Of a stretch of 8,317 nt of DNA, positions 1 through 6,329 are shown in pieces; the stretch's first letter is position 1; every line of letters starts with the position of its first letter. The translations under genes were made by a program, and so were the position numbers. Origin of the DNA: JBBQXV01 sp043785585 (GTDB lineage Bacteria; Myxococcota_A; Polyangia; Polyangiales; Polyangiaceae); the NCBI GenBank assembly GCA_043785585.1, contig JAYVXB010000083.1:1-8317 (forward strand), written 5' to 3'. Below the pieces are notes generated by a model. That model did not search any database. It had not been told where the DNA came from and worked only from the letters and a program-made list of their open reading frames with translations.

Positions 1-1700
1 CCCGCCGGAAAGCGCCAGTTTCTCACGTCGCTCGCGACGCAGTTTGCGACGGAGTTGTCTTCGCCCGTTGCGCTGACCGTTTGCACTTCGCCGCCTGGAC
101 CGATCGCGAGCGTCACGCCGACGTTGACGCTCTGGCGCGTCGACGGACTCTTGTCCCAACACATGCGCGACACGCCGATGCGATGCTGTCCGATGACACC
201 CTGAATCTGCCCTTGCGTGAGGCACTGCCCAGGCGGCTTCGGTCCGTCGTTGCCGCTCGTAGCGTTCGGATCGACCGTCGGGCGGTTGACGCCGAGGCCG
301 CCGCTCAGCGAGAAGCCGCCGCTCGATGCCGTGCTGCTGGGCGCGGGCTTTGCGCCGGTGCCCATGGCGACGGGGCCGGGCCCGGTCCTCGGTCCACCCG
401 TGCCGGAGGCTTGTGGGAGTGGCGACGCGGGATCGTCCTGCTGACCCGTGGGTTGCGGCCCGCCCGTCGGGGCTTGCGTGGGAGCGACGCTCGACGGCAT
501 TTGGATCACGACGGGTGCGGGCGCGACGGCCGGCTGCCGCAAGAAGAGCGCGAGCGCCGCGGTGATACCGAACGCAGCTGCGAGAACGATCATCGCGATC
601 GCGATCCACGGGGGCGGCTTCTTCGACGACGCCTCCCTTGCGTCGACGGCCGTGGCCGTCGCGGCGAGCACGGGCGGCGGCGCCTCGGCGTACGATGGCG
701 ACGGGAGTGGCGTTCCGAGGCTCGCGGACATCGCGGCGGCCCCGGATGCGGACGGCGACGCGAACGGATCGGGGGCGACGCGTGAGTCGCGCGGCTCTTC
801 GCGCATCGCCATCGTCGCGTCGTCGAGCCGTTCGGCGCTCGCGACGCCGAGTCGCGACGTGATCGGTACGACGTTGCTACGCGCTGCGATCGCGGCGGCG
901 GAAGGGCCGTACGGCGTTCGCGCGGGCGGTGGAATCGGTGACGTCGCGGGCGCGAGCGGAGTGCCGGACGCATGACCACGCGGTGGCGCGCTCGGTCGCG
1001 CCGACGCGGGGCGGCTGGCTCTCACGTCCGGCGGCGAGGGCGTCATGAGGGACGTGCGCCCGCCTGTCGCGGCCTCGCGGACGATCGTGGCGAGCTCCGC
1101 GAACGCGCGCACCGGGCGCCACTCTTCGAGCCCCTCCTGCCACACGAGCGAGTCTTCGGTCACCGCGCCGAGCGCCGCCTTGCGACGAATCTCCGCGATG
1201 CGGATCGGGCCGACGGGCACACCGTTGATCGCCGCGTACCATTCGTCCGCCGCGGACAGCTCGGCGAGATCGAACGACGCGGAGATCTCTTCTTCTTTTC
1301 CGACCGAGCTCTTGAACGCGCCCGCGAGCGCGCCGCTCCTCTCGCCCCCGCTCGTGGCGGGCTTCGGTGGCAGAGACCCTGCGCGCGGCGCCGCGGGCTT
1401 CGCCGACGCGAGGCTCGTCGCGAGCGGTCCCACGCGAGGCGCTGCGGGTTTCGTCGCAGGACGCGGCGCAGCCGGCCCCGCGGGAGACGCTGGCCTCGCC
1501 ACCCCTGGCGGCGCGGGTGAGCCCGGCGAGCCGGCCGCATCGGCCGAAGGCGCTCGCGACGCGACGCTCGACTCGGTGACCTCGGCGCGCACTTCGATTT
1601 GGTGCCCGCACTTGCGGCACTTCATCCGCACCGTCTTGCCGGCGATCTTGTCGTCGGCAATCTGGTACTTCGCCTTGCACTGGTCGCAAATGAACTTCAC
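1..1700 (-). CDS. Zinc-ribbon / GYF / single-TM / TonB-C-like membrane protein (AgmX/GltJ-like architecture), 3' end cut by window edge
   Basis: About 566 residues are visible; the frame is open to the left edge and the last few residues are missing. The GTG start is fixed by an in-frame TAA 15 nt upstream and by the motif that follows; a tight GAGG (1704-1707) lies 3 nt upstream. Domains in order: an MJ0042-type zinc ribbon (residues 1-35; CxxC pairs C5/C8 and C28/C31); a Pro/Ala-rich linker with KPAAPR twice and a PPGV at 64-67; a GYF_2 domain (about 153-205; EWYAAINGVPVGP and later LVWQEGLEEW); a second Pro/Ala/Ser linker; one TM helix (about 366-388) preceded by KKPPPW, which predicts a cytoplasmic N-terminus; a low-complexity periplasmic linker; and a TonB-C-like tail (about 490-566; CLTQGQI, MCWDK, VGVTLAIGPGGEV, NWRFPA). 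Family knowledge: this layout matches myxobacterial AgmX/GltJ and shorter paralogues, which link cytoplasmic cues to the envelope. Whether it is the motility protein or a paralogue cannot be told. It is last in the minus-strand run, 46 bp after the receiver-TPR gene. Confidence 0.88.
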   Translation of the reverse strand, partial: MKFICDQCKAKYQIADDKIAGKTVRMKCRKCGHQIEVRAEVTESSVASRAPSADAAGSPGSPAPPGVARPASPAGPAAPRPATKPAAPRVGPLATSLASAKPAAPRAGSLPPKPATSGGERSGALAGAFKSSVGKEEEISASFDLAELSAADEWYAAINGVPVGPIRIAEIRRKAALGAVTEDSLVWQEGLEEWRPVRAFAELATIVREAATGGRTSLMTPSPPDVRASRPASARPSAPPRGHASGTPLAPATSPIPPPARTPYGPSAAAIAARSNVVPITSRLGVASAERLDDATMAMREEPRDSRVAPDPFASPSASGAAAMSASLGTPLPSPSYAEAPPPVLAATATAVDAREASSKKPPPWIAIAMIVLAAAFGITAALALFLRQPAVAPAPVVIQMPSSVAPTQAPTGGPQPTGQQDDPASPLPQASGTGGPRTGPGPVAMGTGAKPAPSSTASSGGFSLSGGLGVNRPTVDPNATSGNDGPKPPGQCLTQGQIQGVIGQHRIGVSRMCWDKSPSTRQSVNVGVTLAIGPGGEVQTVSATGEDNSVANCVASDVRNWRFPA

Positions 1701-1746
1701 GCGCCTCGGGACAAGTTAGCGCGAACCCTGGCCGTCGCGCGAGAGG

Positions 1747-3252
1747 TTAGAGCAGCTTCAGCAGGTGCTCTTTGATCGACGCGCGCGTTTCGGCGTCCGG
1801 AGCACCGTGAACGCACCGCTCCCACATCTCGACCGCCTTGTGCTTGAAGCCCGCCTTTTCGTAGAGCACCGCGAGGTTCTTCAGCGCGGGGAAGTGCCGC
1901 GGATTCAGGTCGACCGCGCGCTCGAGCTCTTGGATCCCTTCGTAGACCAAGCCCTTTTTCCCGAGGAGCAAGGCGAGGTGGAAGTGTAGGCGGTACGAGA
2001 GCGGGTCGATCTGCACGCCGCGTTTCAGTTGCTCGATCGCCTTCTCGATGTTGCCCGCCTTGTACGCGGCGATGCCGTCGTTGAGCGCGGCCTCGGCCTC
2101 GGCGCTGATCACTTCGGGATCGCGGTCGGGCGTCGGCGCGTGCGTCGAGTCGCCTTTCTTCGCCTTCTCCTTCGAAGCGAACGCGCGGTTGATCGCGGCG
2201 ACGACGTCGGCCAAGCGGAACGGCTTCTCGATGTACTCCTCGATGCCGTAGCTCTGCTTCAAGTCCTCCGCGATCCGCCACCCGCGGTAGACGGCGCTGA
2301 TCATCACGATCGGAATGTGCCCGTATTTCTCGCTCCCCTTGATCCGGCGCGCGATGTCGAAGCCGTGGAGCTCCGGGAGCATCGCGTCGAGCACGATGAG
2401 ATCCGGAACGTGCTCCTTCACGAGGCGAAGCGCGAGGAGGCCGCGATCGGCCTCGATGGTGCGGTAGCCCTTGTCGCTCAAGAGCCTCTTGAGCATCTTT
2501 CGGATGTCGGCCTCGTCGTCGACGATCAAGACGAGCTTGCCGCTGCCAGCGGTCATGTTGGCGGCGGCTTGTCCCGCTCGGATGCGAAGGTCGTCGGGCA
2601 GCGCCGTGACCGACGAAATCTCGGAGCCCATGTTGCCGAAGTCGGTCGTCGACACCTCGGCCTCTTCGCCGGCCCGCTCCATCGCTTCGTCGACGATCGC
2701 GCGCGGCGGCTCGGGAGGAATCGACGGCGGCTTTTGCTGACCCGACGGCTTCGTCTGCGCGGACGTCGCCACTTGCCGCTCCGTCGGCGCGTTGAGCCCG
2801 AGCTGCTTCAGCGTCTCTTCCGGGACGCGCGGCCCGAGGTAATACATCTCGCCGCCGAGCTTCGCGTCGTACGCCTCTTGGATCGTCCGCGTGATCGTCG
2901 CGGGGACGGCGATGTACGGGTAGACCTTCTTCCCGGTGACGAACTCGAGCTCGTCGATGACACGCTTGTCGCTCGGATCGCTCATCGCGAGGAAGATGCG
3001 ATCGCCGCGCATCAGCACGGGGAGGATGCCGTGCGACTCGCTCACCTCGCGCGGCACGACCTCGAGATGCTCGAGGAGGATCGCGACCTGCGTCAGATCG
3101 ATCCCGGGAACCCCGTGCTGCTCGGAGAGCGTGCGCAACGCATCGAGCTCGTCGGCCCCGGGTGAGTCGCCCACCTTGGCTCCCGGCTGCGGCGCGACGA
3201 GCTTGCGCTGGAGCAGGATCTTCCCGAGCGGGCGCTTTTCGTCGTTCGACAT
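1747..3252 (-). CDS. Response regulator with GspE/MshE N-terminal-like domain, receiver domain and three TPRs
   Basis: 501 residues with an ATG start. A GAGGAG (3264-3269) sits 11 nt upstream, a rather long spacing. Residues 7-140 resemble the N-terminal domain of type II secretion / type IV pilus ATPases (T2SSE_N/MshEN): RPLGKILLQRKLV, then GVPGIDL, AMSDPSDKRVIDELEFVTGKKV and a closing IQEAYD. The first half carries a Gly/Pro insertion, so c-di-GMP binding, known for some MshEN domains, is uncertain. No ATPase follows. A Pro-rich linker (about 165-185, KPPSIPPEPPR) leads to a receiver (about 238-360) with acidic pocket D245/D246, phospho-acceptor D289 in LIVLDAMLP, switch S319 and K343 before P344, so it should be phosphorylatable. 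Three 34-residue TPRs follow (386-419, 420-453, 454-487) and a final helix. There is no DNA-binding or enzymatic output domain, so it probably acts by protein contact in the cytoplasm. It lies 59 bp after tgt. The partner kinase is not in the window. Confidence 0.93.
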   Translation of the reverse strand: MSNDEKRPLGKILLQRKLVAPQPGAKVGDSPGADELDALRTLSEQHGVPGIDLTQVAILLEHLEVVPREVSESHGILPVLMRGDRIFLAMSDPSDKRVIDELEFVTGKKVYPYIAVPATITRTIQEAYDAKLGGEMYYLGPRVPEETLKQLGLNAPTERQVATSAQTKPSGQQKPPSIPPEPPRAIVDEAMERAGEEAEVSTTDFGNMGSEISSVTALPDDLRIRAGQAAANMTAGSGKLVLIVDDEADIRKMLKRLLSDKGYRTIEADRGLLALRLVKEHVPDLIVLDAMLPELHGFDIARRIKGSEKYGHIPIVMISAVYRGWRIAEDLKQSYGIEEYIEKPFRLADVVAAINRAFASKEKAKKGDSTHAPTPDRDPEVISAEAEAALNDGIAAYKAGNIEKAIEQLKRGVQIDPLSYRLHFHLALLLGKKGLVYEGIQELERAVDLNPRHFPALKNLAVLYEKAGFKHKAVEMWERCVHGAPDAETRASIKEHLLKLL

Positions 3253-3256
3253 GGAT

Positions 3257-3297
3257 CAGAACGCTCCTCAGCAGAGTACGCGCGGGGGGCCGTTCTG
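3257..3297. repeat. 7-bp inverted repeat in the tgt / receiver-TPR gap
   Basis: The arms CAGAACG (3257-3263) and CGTTCTG (3291-3297) are perfect complements separated by 27 bp. Read on the minus strand, the loop contains the GAGGAG ribosome-binding site of the receiver-TPR gene, the second arm follows it directly, and the ATG comes 4 nt later. If it folded in RNA it could limit access to that site. There is no T-run after it, so it is not a typical terminator. A 7-bp match over a 59-bp gap could be chance. Confidence 0.35.
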
Positions 3298-3311
3298 GAC
3301 AACGATATGAG

Positions 3312-4493
3312 TCATCCTTCTTCGGCGCCGGCCTGGGCTCGGGTCATTCGCTCGATGGCGGCGGCCTTGAACGAGGCGTATTCGCCGCGTTCGATCGCCG
3401 TGCGAGCGCCGCGGACGAGCTCGCCGTAAAAGTGCAGGTTGTGAAGCGAGAGGAGCCTGAGAGCCAGGATCTCGCCGGCGAGGTAGAGGTGGCGCAGGTA
3501 CGCGCGCGTGAAGACGCGGCCGCTCGCGTCCGGCGCGCACGCGGCGCATGCGCACTCGGGATCGATCGGAAGCGCGTCGCGCCGGTAGCGGGCTTGCTTG
3601 ATGACGACGCGGCCGAACCGCGTGAGCGCCTGACCGTTGCGCGCGTTGCGCGTCGGGAGCACGCAGTCGAACATGTCGACGCCGTGCTCGATCGCTTCGA
3701 GCAAATCGCGCGGCGTGCCGACGCCCATCAAGTAGCGCGGGCGCGTCGCATCGAGCTTGTGCGCGACGGCGGCGAGCGCCTCGTACATGCGTGGGATCTC
3801 TTCGCCGACCGAGAAGCCACCGAGCGCCAGGCCATCGAAGCGTTTCCCGTCGACCTCGAGCGCGGCGAGCTCTTCGGCGTGGGCGACGCGCAGGTCCGCG
3901 AAACACGCACCTTGCACGATTCCGAAGAGCGCCTGACGCGCGGGTCTCGGCGTCGCCAGCGCGCGTCGCGCCCATCGCGTCGTCTGCGCGACCGCGGCCT
4001 CGACGACGTCGCGCGACGATTGACCGGGCGGACAGATGTCGAGCTGCATCTGGATGTCCGCGCCGAGGAGCCCTTGCACCGTCACGGCTTTCTCGGGCGT
4101 GAGCTCGTGCGCCGAACCGTCGAGATGCGACCGGAACGCGAAGCCTTCTTCGGTCGCCTTCACGAGCGATTTCCCCGCGCCTGCGCCGAGCGAGAACGCT
4201 TGGAACCCGCCCGAGTCGGTGAGCATCGCGTGAGGCCAGCGCGCGAACGCATGCAAGCCGCCGAGCTCGGCGATGAGGTCCGCGCCCGGTCGGAGCCACA
4301 GGTGGTACGTGTTGCCGAGGACGATGCGTGCGCCCGTCGACGCGACCTCCTCGGGCGAGAGCGTCTTCACGCTCCCTTGCGTTCCGACCGGCATGAACGT
4401 CGGAAGGTCGACCTCGCCGTGCGGCGTGACGAGGATGCTGCGACGCGCGTGTCCGTCGGTCGCGAGGACGCGGAACGAGAATCCCTCGGTCAC
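3312..4493 (-). CDS. tgt: Queuine/preQ1 tRNA-guanine transglycosylase
   Basis: 393 residues, close to the usual bacterial length of about 375. Tgt swaps the wobble guanine of GUN-anticodon tRNAs (Tyr, His, Asn, Asp) for the queuosine precursor preQ1, in the cytoplasm. Visible motifs: FMPVGTQGSVK; D93 in TDSGGFQ, the conserved active-site aspartate; FGIVQGA and LALGGFSVGE of the substrate pocket; nucleophile D276 in MFDCVLPTRNARNG; and zinc ligands C314, C316, C319 and H351 (in SLHNLHFY). The segment after the third cysteine is about six residues longer (PDASGR) than the E. coli protein as I recall it. The start is the GTG whose last bases form the queA stop (GTGA, 4-bp overlap); GGAGA at 4501-4505 lies 7 nt upstream and the protein begins with the family-typical GFSFRVLATDG. 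The frame stays open further upstream, but only opposite to or inside queA. The overlap implies translational coupling with queA. Confidence 0.97.
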   Translation of the reverse strand: MTEGFSFRVLATDGHARRSILVTPHGEVDLPTFMPVGTQGSVKTLSPEEVASTGARIVLGNTYHLWLRPGADLIAELGGLHAFARWPHAMLTDSGGFQAFSLGAGAGKSLVKATEEGFAFRSHLDGSAHELTPEKAVTVQGLLGADIQMQLDICPPGQSSRDVVEAAVAQTTRWARRALATPRPARQALFGIVQGACFADLRVAHAEELAALEVDGKRFDGLALGGFSVGEEIPRMYEALAAVAHKLDATRPRYLMGVGTPRDLLEAIEHGVDMFDCVLPTRNARNGQALTRFGRVVIKQARYRRDALPIDPECACAACAPDASGRVFTRAYLRHLYLAGEILALRLLSLHNLHFYGELVRGARTAIERGEYASFKAAAIERMTRAQAGAEEG

Positions 4494-5602
4494 GCGTTCG
4501 TCTCCGCGTCGGCGCGCCACAAGAGCATCGCATCGCCATACGAAAAGAAGCGGTAGCTCGCGCGAACCGCCTCGGCGTACGCCGCGAGGACGCGCTCCGT
4601 CCCGGCGAACGCGCATACCATCGCGAGGAGGGTCGACCGCGGCAAGTGGAAGTTCGTCACGAGCGCGTCGATCACCCGGAACGAGTAGCCCGGCTGGATG
4701 AGGAGACGCGTCTCGGCGTCGCCCGCGCGGACATGGCCGATGCGATCGGGATCCGCGGCGCTCTCGAGCGCGCGCGCGACCGTCGTTCCGATCGCGACCA
4801 CCGGCGCGCCGCGCTCTCGAGCGCGCGCGATGATGTCGGCCGTCGTGCGCGAGACGCGGTAGCGCTCGGAGTGCATCGGGTGCTGATCGAGATCGTCGAC
4901 CGTCACGGGTTGAAATGTCCCCAGGCCGACGTGCAGCGTCGCCGTCGTGACCTCGCAACCGCGCACGGCGAGGCGCCCGACGAGCGCCTGCGTGAGGTGA
5001 AGGCCCGCGGTCGGGGCCGCGATCGCGCCATCGACGCGCGCGAACACGGTCTGGTAGCGATCCGCGTCGGCTTCGTCGTCGTCGCGCTTGATGTACGGCG
5101 GGAGCGGGACGTGACCGCACGCGCGAATCGCGGCGTCGACCGACTCGCCCGACGGCGTAGAGAGCGCGACCTCGAGCAGCCCGTCGTCGTCGTCCGCGCG
5201 CCGGAGGAGTCGCACCATGAGTCGACCATCGCCGACGCGGACGTCGGAGCCGAACTTCAGCGGCTTGGACGACTTGCCGAGCGCGCGCCACACCTCGACG
5301 ACCTTCTCTTCGCCGGGAGCTAGCTCCATCGTTCGCTCGTCGATCCGTCGCACGAGGAAGATCTCGACGCGTCCGCCGGTCTCGCTCTTGTTGCCGAGGA
5401 GACGCGCGGGAATGACGCGCGTGTCGTTCAGCACGACGACCGCGCCGGACGGGAGGAGCGACGGAAGTTCCGCGACCGTGCGGTGTTCGATCGCGCCGGC
5501 GCCCTTCGGCAGATGGAGGAGCCGCGCCGACTCGCGATCCTCTGCGGGGCGCTGGGCGATCAGCTCGGGCGGGAGCTCGTAGTGGAACGCGTCGACGCGC
5601 AT
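4490..5602 (-). CDS. queA: S-adenosylmethionine:tRNA ribosyltransferase-isomerase
   Basis: 370 residues, slightly above the usual 340-360. QueA transfers and isomerises the ribosyl group of S-adenosylmethionine onto preQ1 already in tRNA, giving epoxyqueuosine: the step after Tgt. Conserved blocks: the N-terminal DAFHYELPPELIAQRP; VVVLNDTRVIPARLLG (about 55-70); GHVPLPPYIKR; DRYQTVFA followed by GAIAAPTAGLH; TLHVGLGTFQPV; VAIGTTVARALES; VTNFHLPRSTLLAMVCAFAG; and YRFFSYGDAMLL near the C-terminus. Two acidic stretches (ADDDDG and DDDEADAD) probably account for the extra length. The ATG start matches the family, but no clear Shine-Dalgarno lies upstream (the bases before ATG read GCGCTCTGCC). 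It is second in the minus-strand run, 66 bp after the receiver gene, and its stop overlaps the tgt start. Confidence 0.97.
   Translation of the reverse strand: MRVDAFHYELPPELIAQRPAEDRESARLLHLPKGAGAIEHRTVAELPSLLPSGAVVVLNDTRVIPARLLGNKSETGGRVEIFLVRRIDERTMELAPGEEKVVEVWRALGKSSKPLKFGSDVRVGDGRLMVRLLRRADDDDGLLEVALSTPSGESVDAAIRACGHVPLPPYIKRDDDEADADRYQTVFARVDGAIAAPTAGLHLTQALVGRLAVRGCEVTTATLHVGLGTFQPVTVDDLDQHPMHSERYRVSRTTADIIARARERGAPVVAIGTTVARALESAADPDRIGHVRAGDAETRLLIQPGYSFRVIDALVTNFHLPRSTLLAMVCAFAGTERVLAAYAEAVRASYRFFSYGDAMLLWRADAETNA
4501..4505 (-). promoter_or_regulatory. Ribosome-binding site deciding the tgt start
   Basis: GGAGA on the minus strand, inside the last codons of queA and 7 nt before the GTG at 4493. 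It supports the overlapping GTG start over any longer form of Tgt running into queA. Confidence 0.6.
4758..4829. repeat. 19-bp direct repeat inside queA
   Basis: The 19 bases at 4758-4776 (GCGCTCTCGAG followed by alternating CG) recur exactly at 4811-4829. The copies are 53 bp apart and so lie in different reading frames; one covers the codons for RALES, the other for RARERG. Both are made mostly of CG alternation around CTCGAG, so strong base bias may explain the match. No function is suggested. Confidence 0.4.
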
Positions 5603-5668
5603 GGCAGAGCGCGCGGAATTACCGTGCGCCGCTCAGCTTGTCGAGGACGGCGTCGTTCGCGACCGAGC
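5603..5668 (-). other. queA upstream gap with a coding-like unassigned frame
   Basis: This 66-bp spacer lies between the receiver stop and the queA ATG. It has no recognisable promoter, terminator or Shine-Dalgarno. A minus-strand frame different from both neighbours is open here and ends in TAA at 5619-5621, 16 nt before queA. Its last codons read DDCLSSVANDAVLDKLSGAR, with nearly all third positions G or C, and the frame overlaps the end of the receiver gene (from about 5680). This may be a tiny overlapping ORF, the remnant of an older C-terminus, or only base bias. Confidence 0.3.
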
Positions 5669-6094
5669 TCAGGCAGTCATCCGTGCCGGGTGACCCTCCG
5701 CGTCGGCGCACGTCGGCGCCGACTCGAGGGAACCACCGGGGAGCTTCGCGCGAAGGAAACGCGCGAGCTCGGAGAGATCGTAAGGCTTCGGCACGAAGCC
5801 GACGGCGCCGCAGTCGGCGCGGAGGAGCTGGCGCTCGCTCAGGTGGTACGCGCTCGTCAGGACGACGCGCATCTCGGGGAATCGCTCGCGAAGCTTTCGG
5901 GCGAGCTGGATGCCGTTGGTCCCGGGCATCATCAGGTCGAGGATCGCAATGTCGACCGGCGGAGCGTCCTTGAGGGCCGCGATCGCCGAGTCCCCGTCGC
6001 AGGCCGTCACGACCTCGAAGCCTTCAATCCGAAGGCCGATGGCCAACACGCGCGTGTGGTTGGCTTCGTCGTCGACGACCAGAACTCGGGGCAA
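5669..6094 (-). CDS. Single-domain response regulator (CheY-like receiver)
   Basis: 141 residues. The receiver fold fills residues 2 to about 118: VLVVDDE with D8/D9 in the acidic pocket, phospho-acceptor D53 in IAILDLMMPG, T80 in VVLTSAY, and K103 before P104 in FVPKPYD. All key residues are present, so it should accept phosphate from a histidine kinase, none of which is encoded here. A 23-residue tail (GGSLESAPTCADAEGHPARMTA) matches no domain, and there is no output domain. The start is TTG, chosen because GGAGG lies 5 nt upstream and translation goes straight into PRVLVVDDE; no ATG or GTG fits. It is the first gene of the minus-strand run, so any promoter should lie in 6095-6362. Its partner could be a kinase elsewhere or an interaction module such as the receiver-TPR protein three genes downstream; that link is inferred. 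Confidence 0.93.
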   Translation of the reverse strand: MPRVLVVDDEANHTRVLAIGLRIEGFEVVTACDGDSAIAALKDAPPVDIAILDLMMPGTNGIQLARKLRERFPEMRVVLTSAYHLSERQLLRADCGAVGFVPKPYDLSELARFLRAKLPGGSLESAPTCADAEGHPARMTA

Positions 6095-6099
6095 GGTAA

Positions 6100-6104
6100 C
6101 CTCC
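6100..6104 (-). promoter_or_regulatory. Strong Shine-Dalgarno supporting the TTG start of the receiver gene
   Basis: GGAGG on the minus strand, 5 nt (TTACC) before the TTG at 6094. It is the best ribosome-binding site in the window and makes the rare TTG start credible. Confidence 0.75.
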
Positions 6105-6117
6105 GGCTTTAATCTTC

Positions 6118-6161
6118 GGCACGGAGCCGGGGTTCCAATCGCGTGGCGCCCGCTCCGTGCC
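6118..6161. repeat. Perfect 10-bp inverted repeat upstream of the receiver gene
   Basis: GGCACGGAGC (6118-6127) and GCTCCGTGCC (6152-6161) are exact complements with 24 bp between them, centres 34 bp apart. On the minus strand the nearer arm ends 13 nt before the GGAGG of the receiver gene. It may be a two-half-site operator, spaced by roughly three helical turns, or a 5'-UTR stem-loop. There is no T-run, so it is not a standard terminator. Confidence 0.55.
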
Positions 6162-6306
6162 TGACCGAATACCGAGCAAGCTGCGTGCCGCGTCTCCTTT
6201 CGGGATCACGTCGAGCGTTATCGAGTCGTTGACGTGTCCACGCGCCTTCCTGTCGACCGTGCCCCTTTCACCTTTGCAGCCCAGCCAGCATTCCACGTTG
6301 CACGGG

Positions 6307-6329
6307 CGCAAGGCGTGGTCCGCCTTGCG
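6307..6329. repeat. Perfect 9-bp stem, 5-nt loop hairpin upstream of the lipoprotein gene
   Basis: CGCAAGGCG (6307-6315), loop TGGTC, then CGCCTTGCG (6321-6329). The arms match exactly and the stem would be very stable. It ends 33 bp before the lipoprotein ATG at 6363. There is no T-tract on either strand, so it does not look like a rho-independent terminator. A dyad operator or a leader hairpin is more likely. Confidence 0.6.

Noticed and set aside
81..1720. Several long ORFs on both strands over the zinc-ribbon/GYF gene
   Set aside because: They are Arg-, Ala- or Ser-rich shadows with no motif; only the frame starting at the GTG at 1700 shows zinc-ribbon, GYF, TM and TonB-C-like features.
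2029..3165. 378-residue plus-strand ORF opposite the receiver-TPR gene
   Set aside because: It is a mirror-frame shadow of a well-supported gene, rich in Arg, Asp and Leu repeats and with no recognisable domain.
3280..3298. G-run plus CGTTCTG after tgt as a terminator
   Set aside because: There is no stem adjacent to a T-run on the minus strand, and the next gene starts within 59 bp.
5701..5725. Short repeat CGTCGGCGC twice near the receiver C-terminus
   Set aside because: It is only 9 bp long and lies in GC-biased coding sequence, so it is expected by chance.
6145..6163. Minus-strand sigma-54-like site (AGGCACG, then GC at the right spacing) upstream of the receiver gene
   Set aside because: The -12 box lacks TTGC, the match lies within the inverted repeat, and GG-N10-GC is frequent by chance in such GC-rich DNA.
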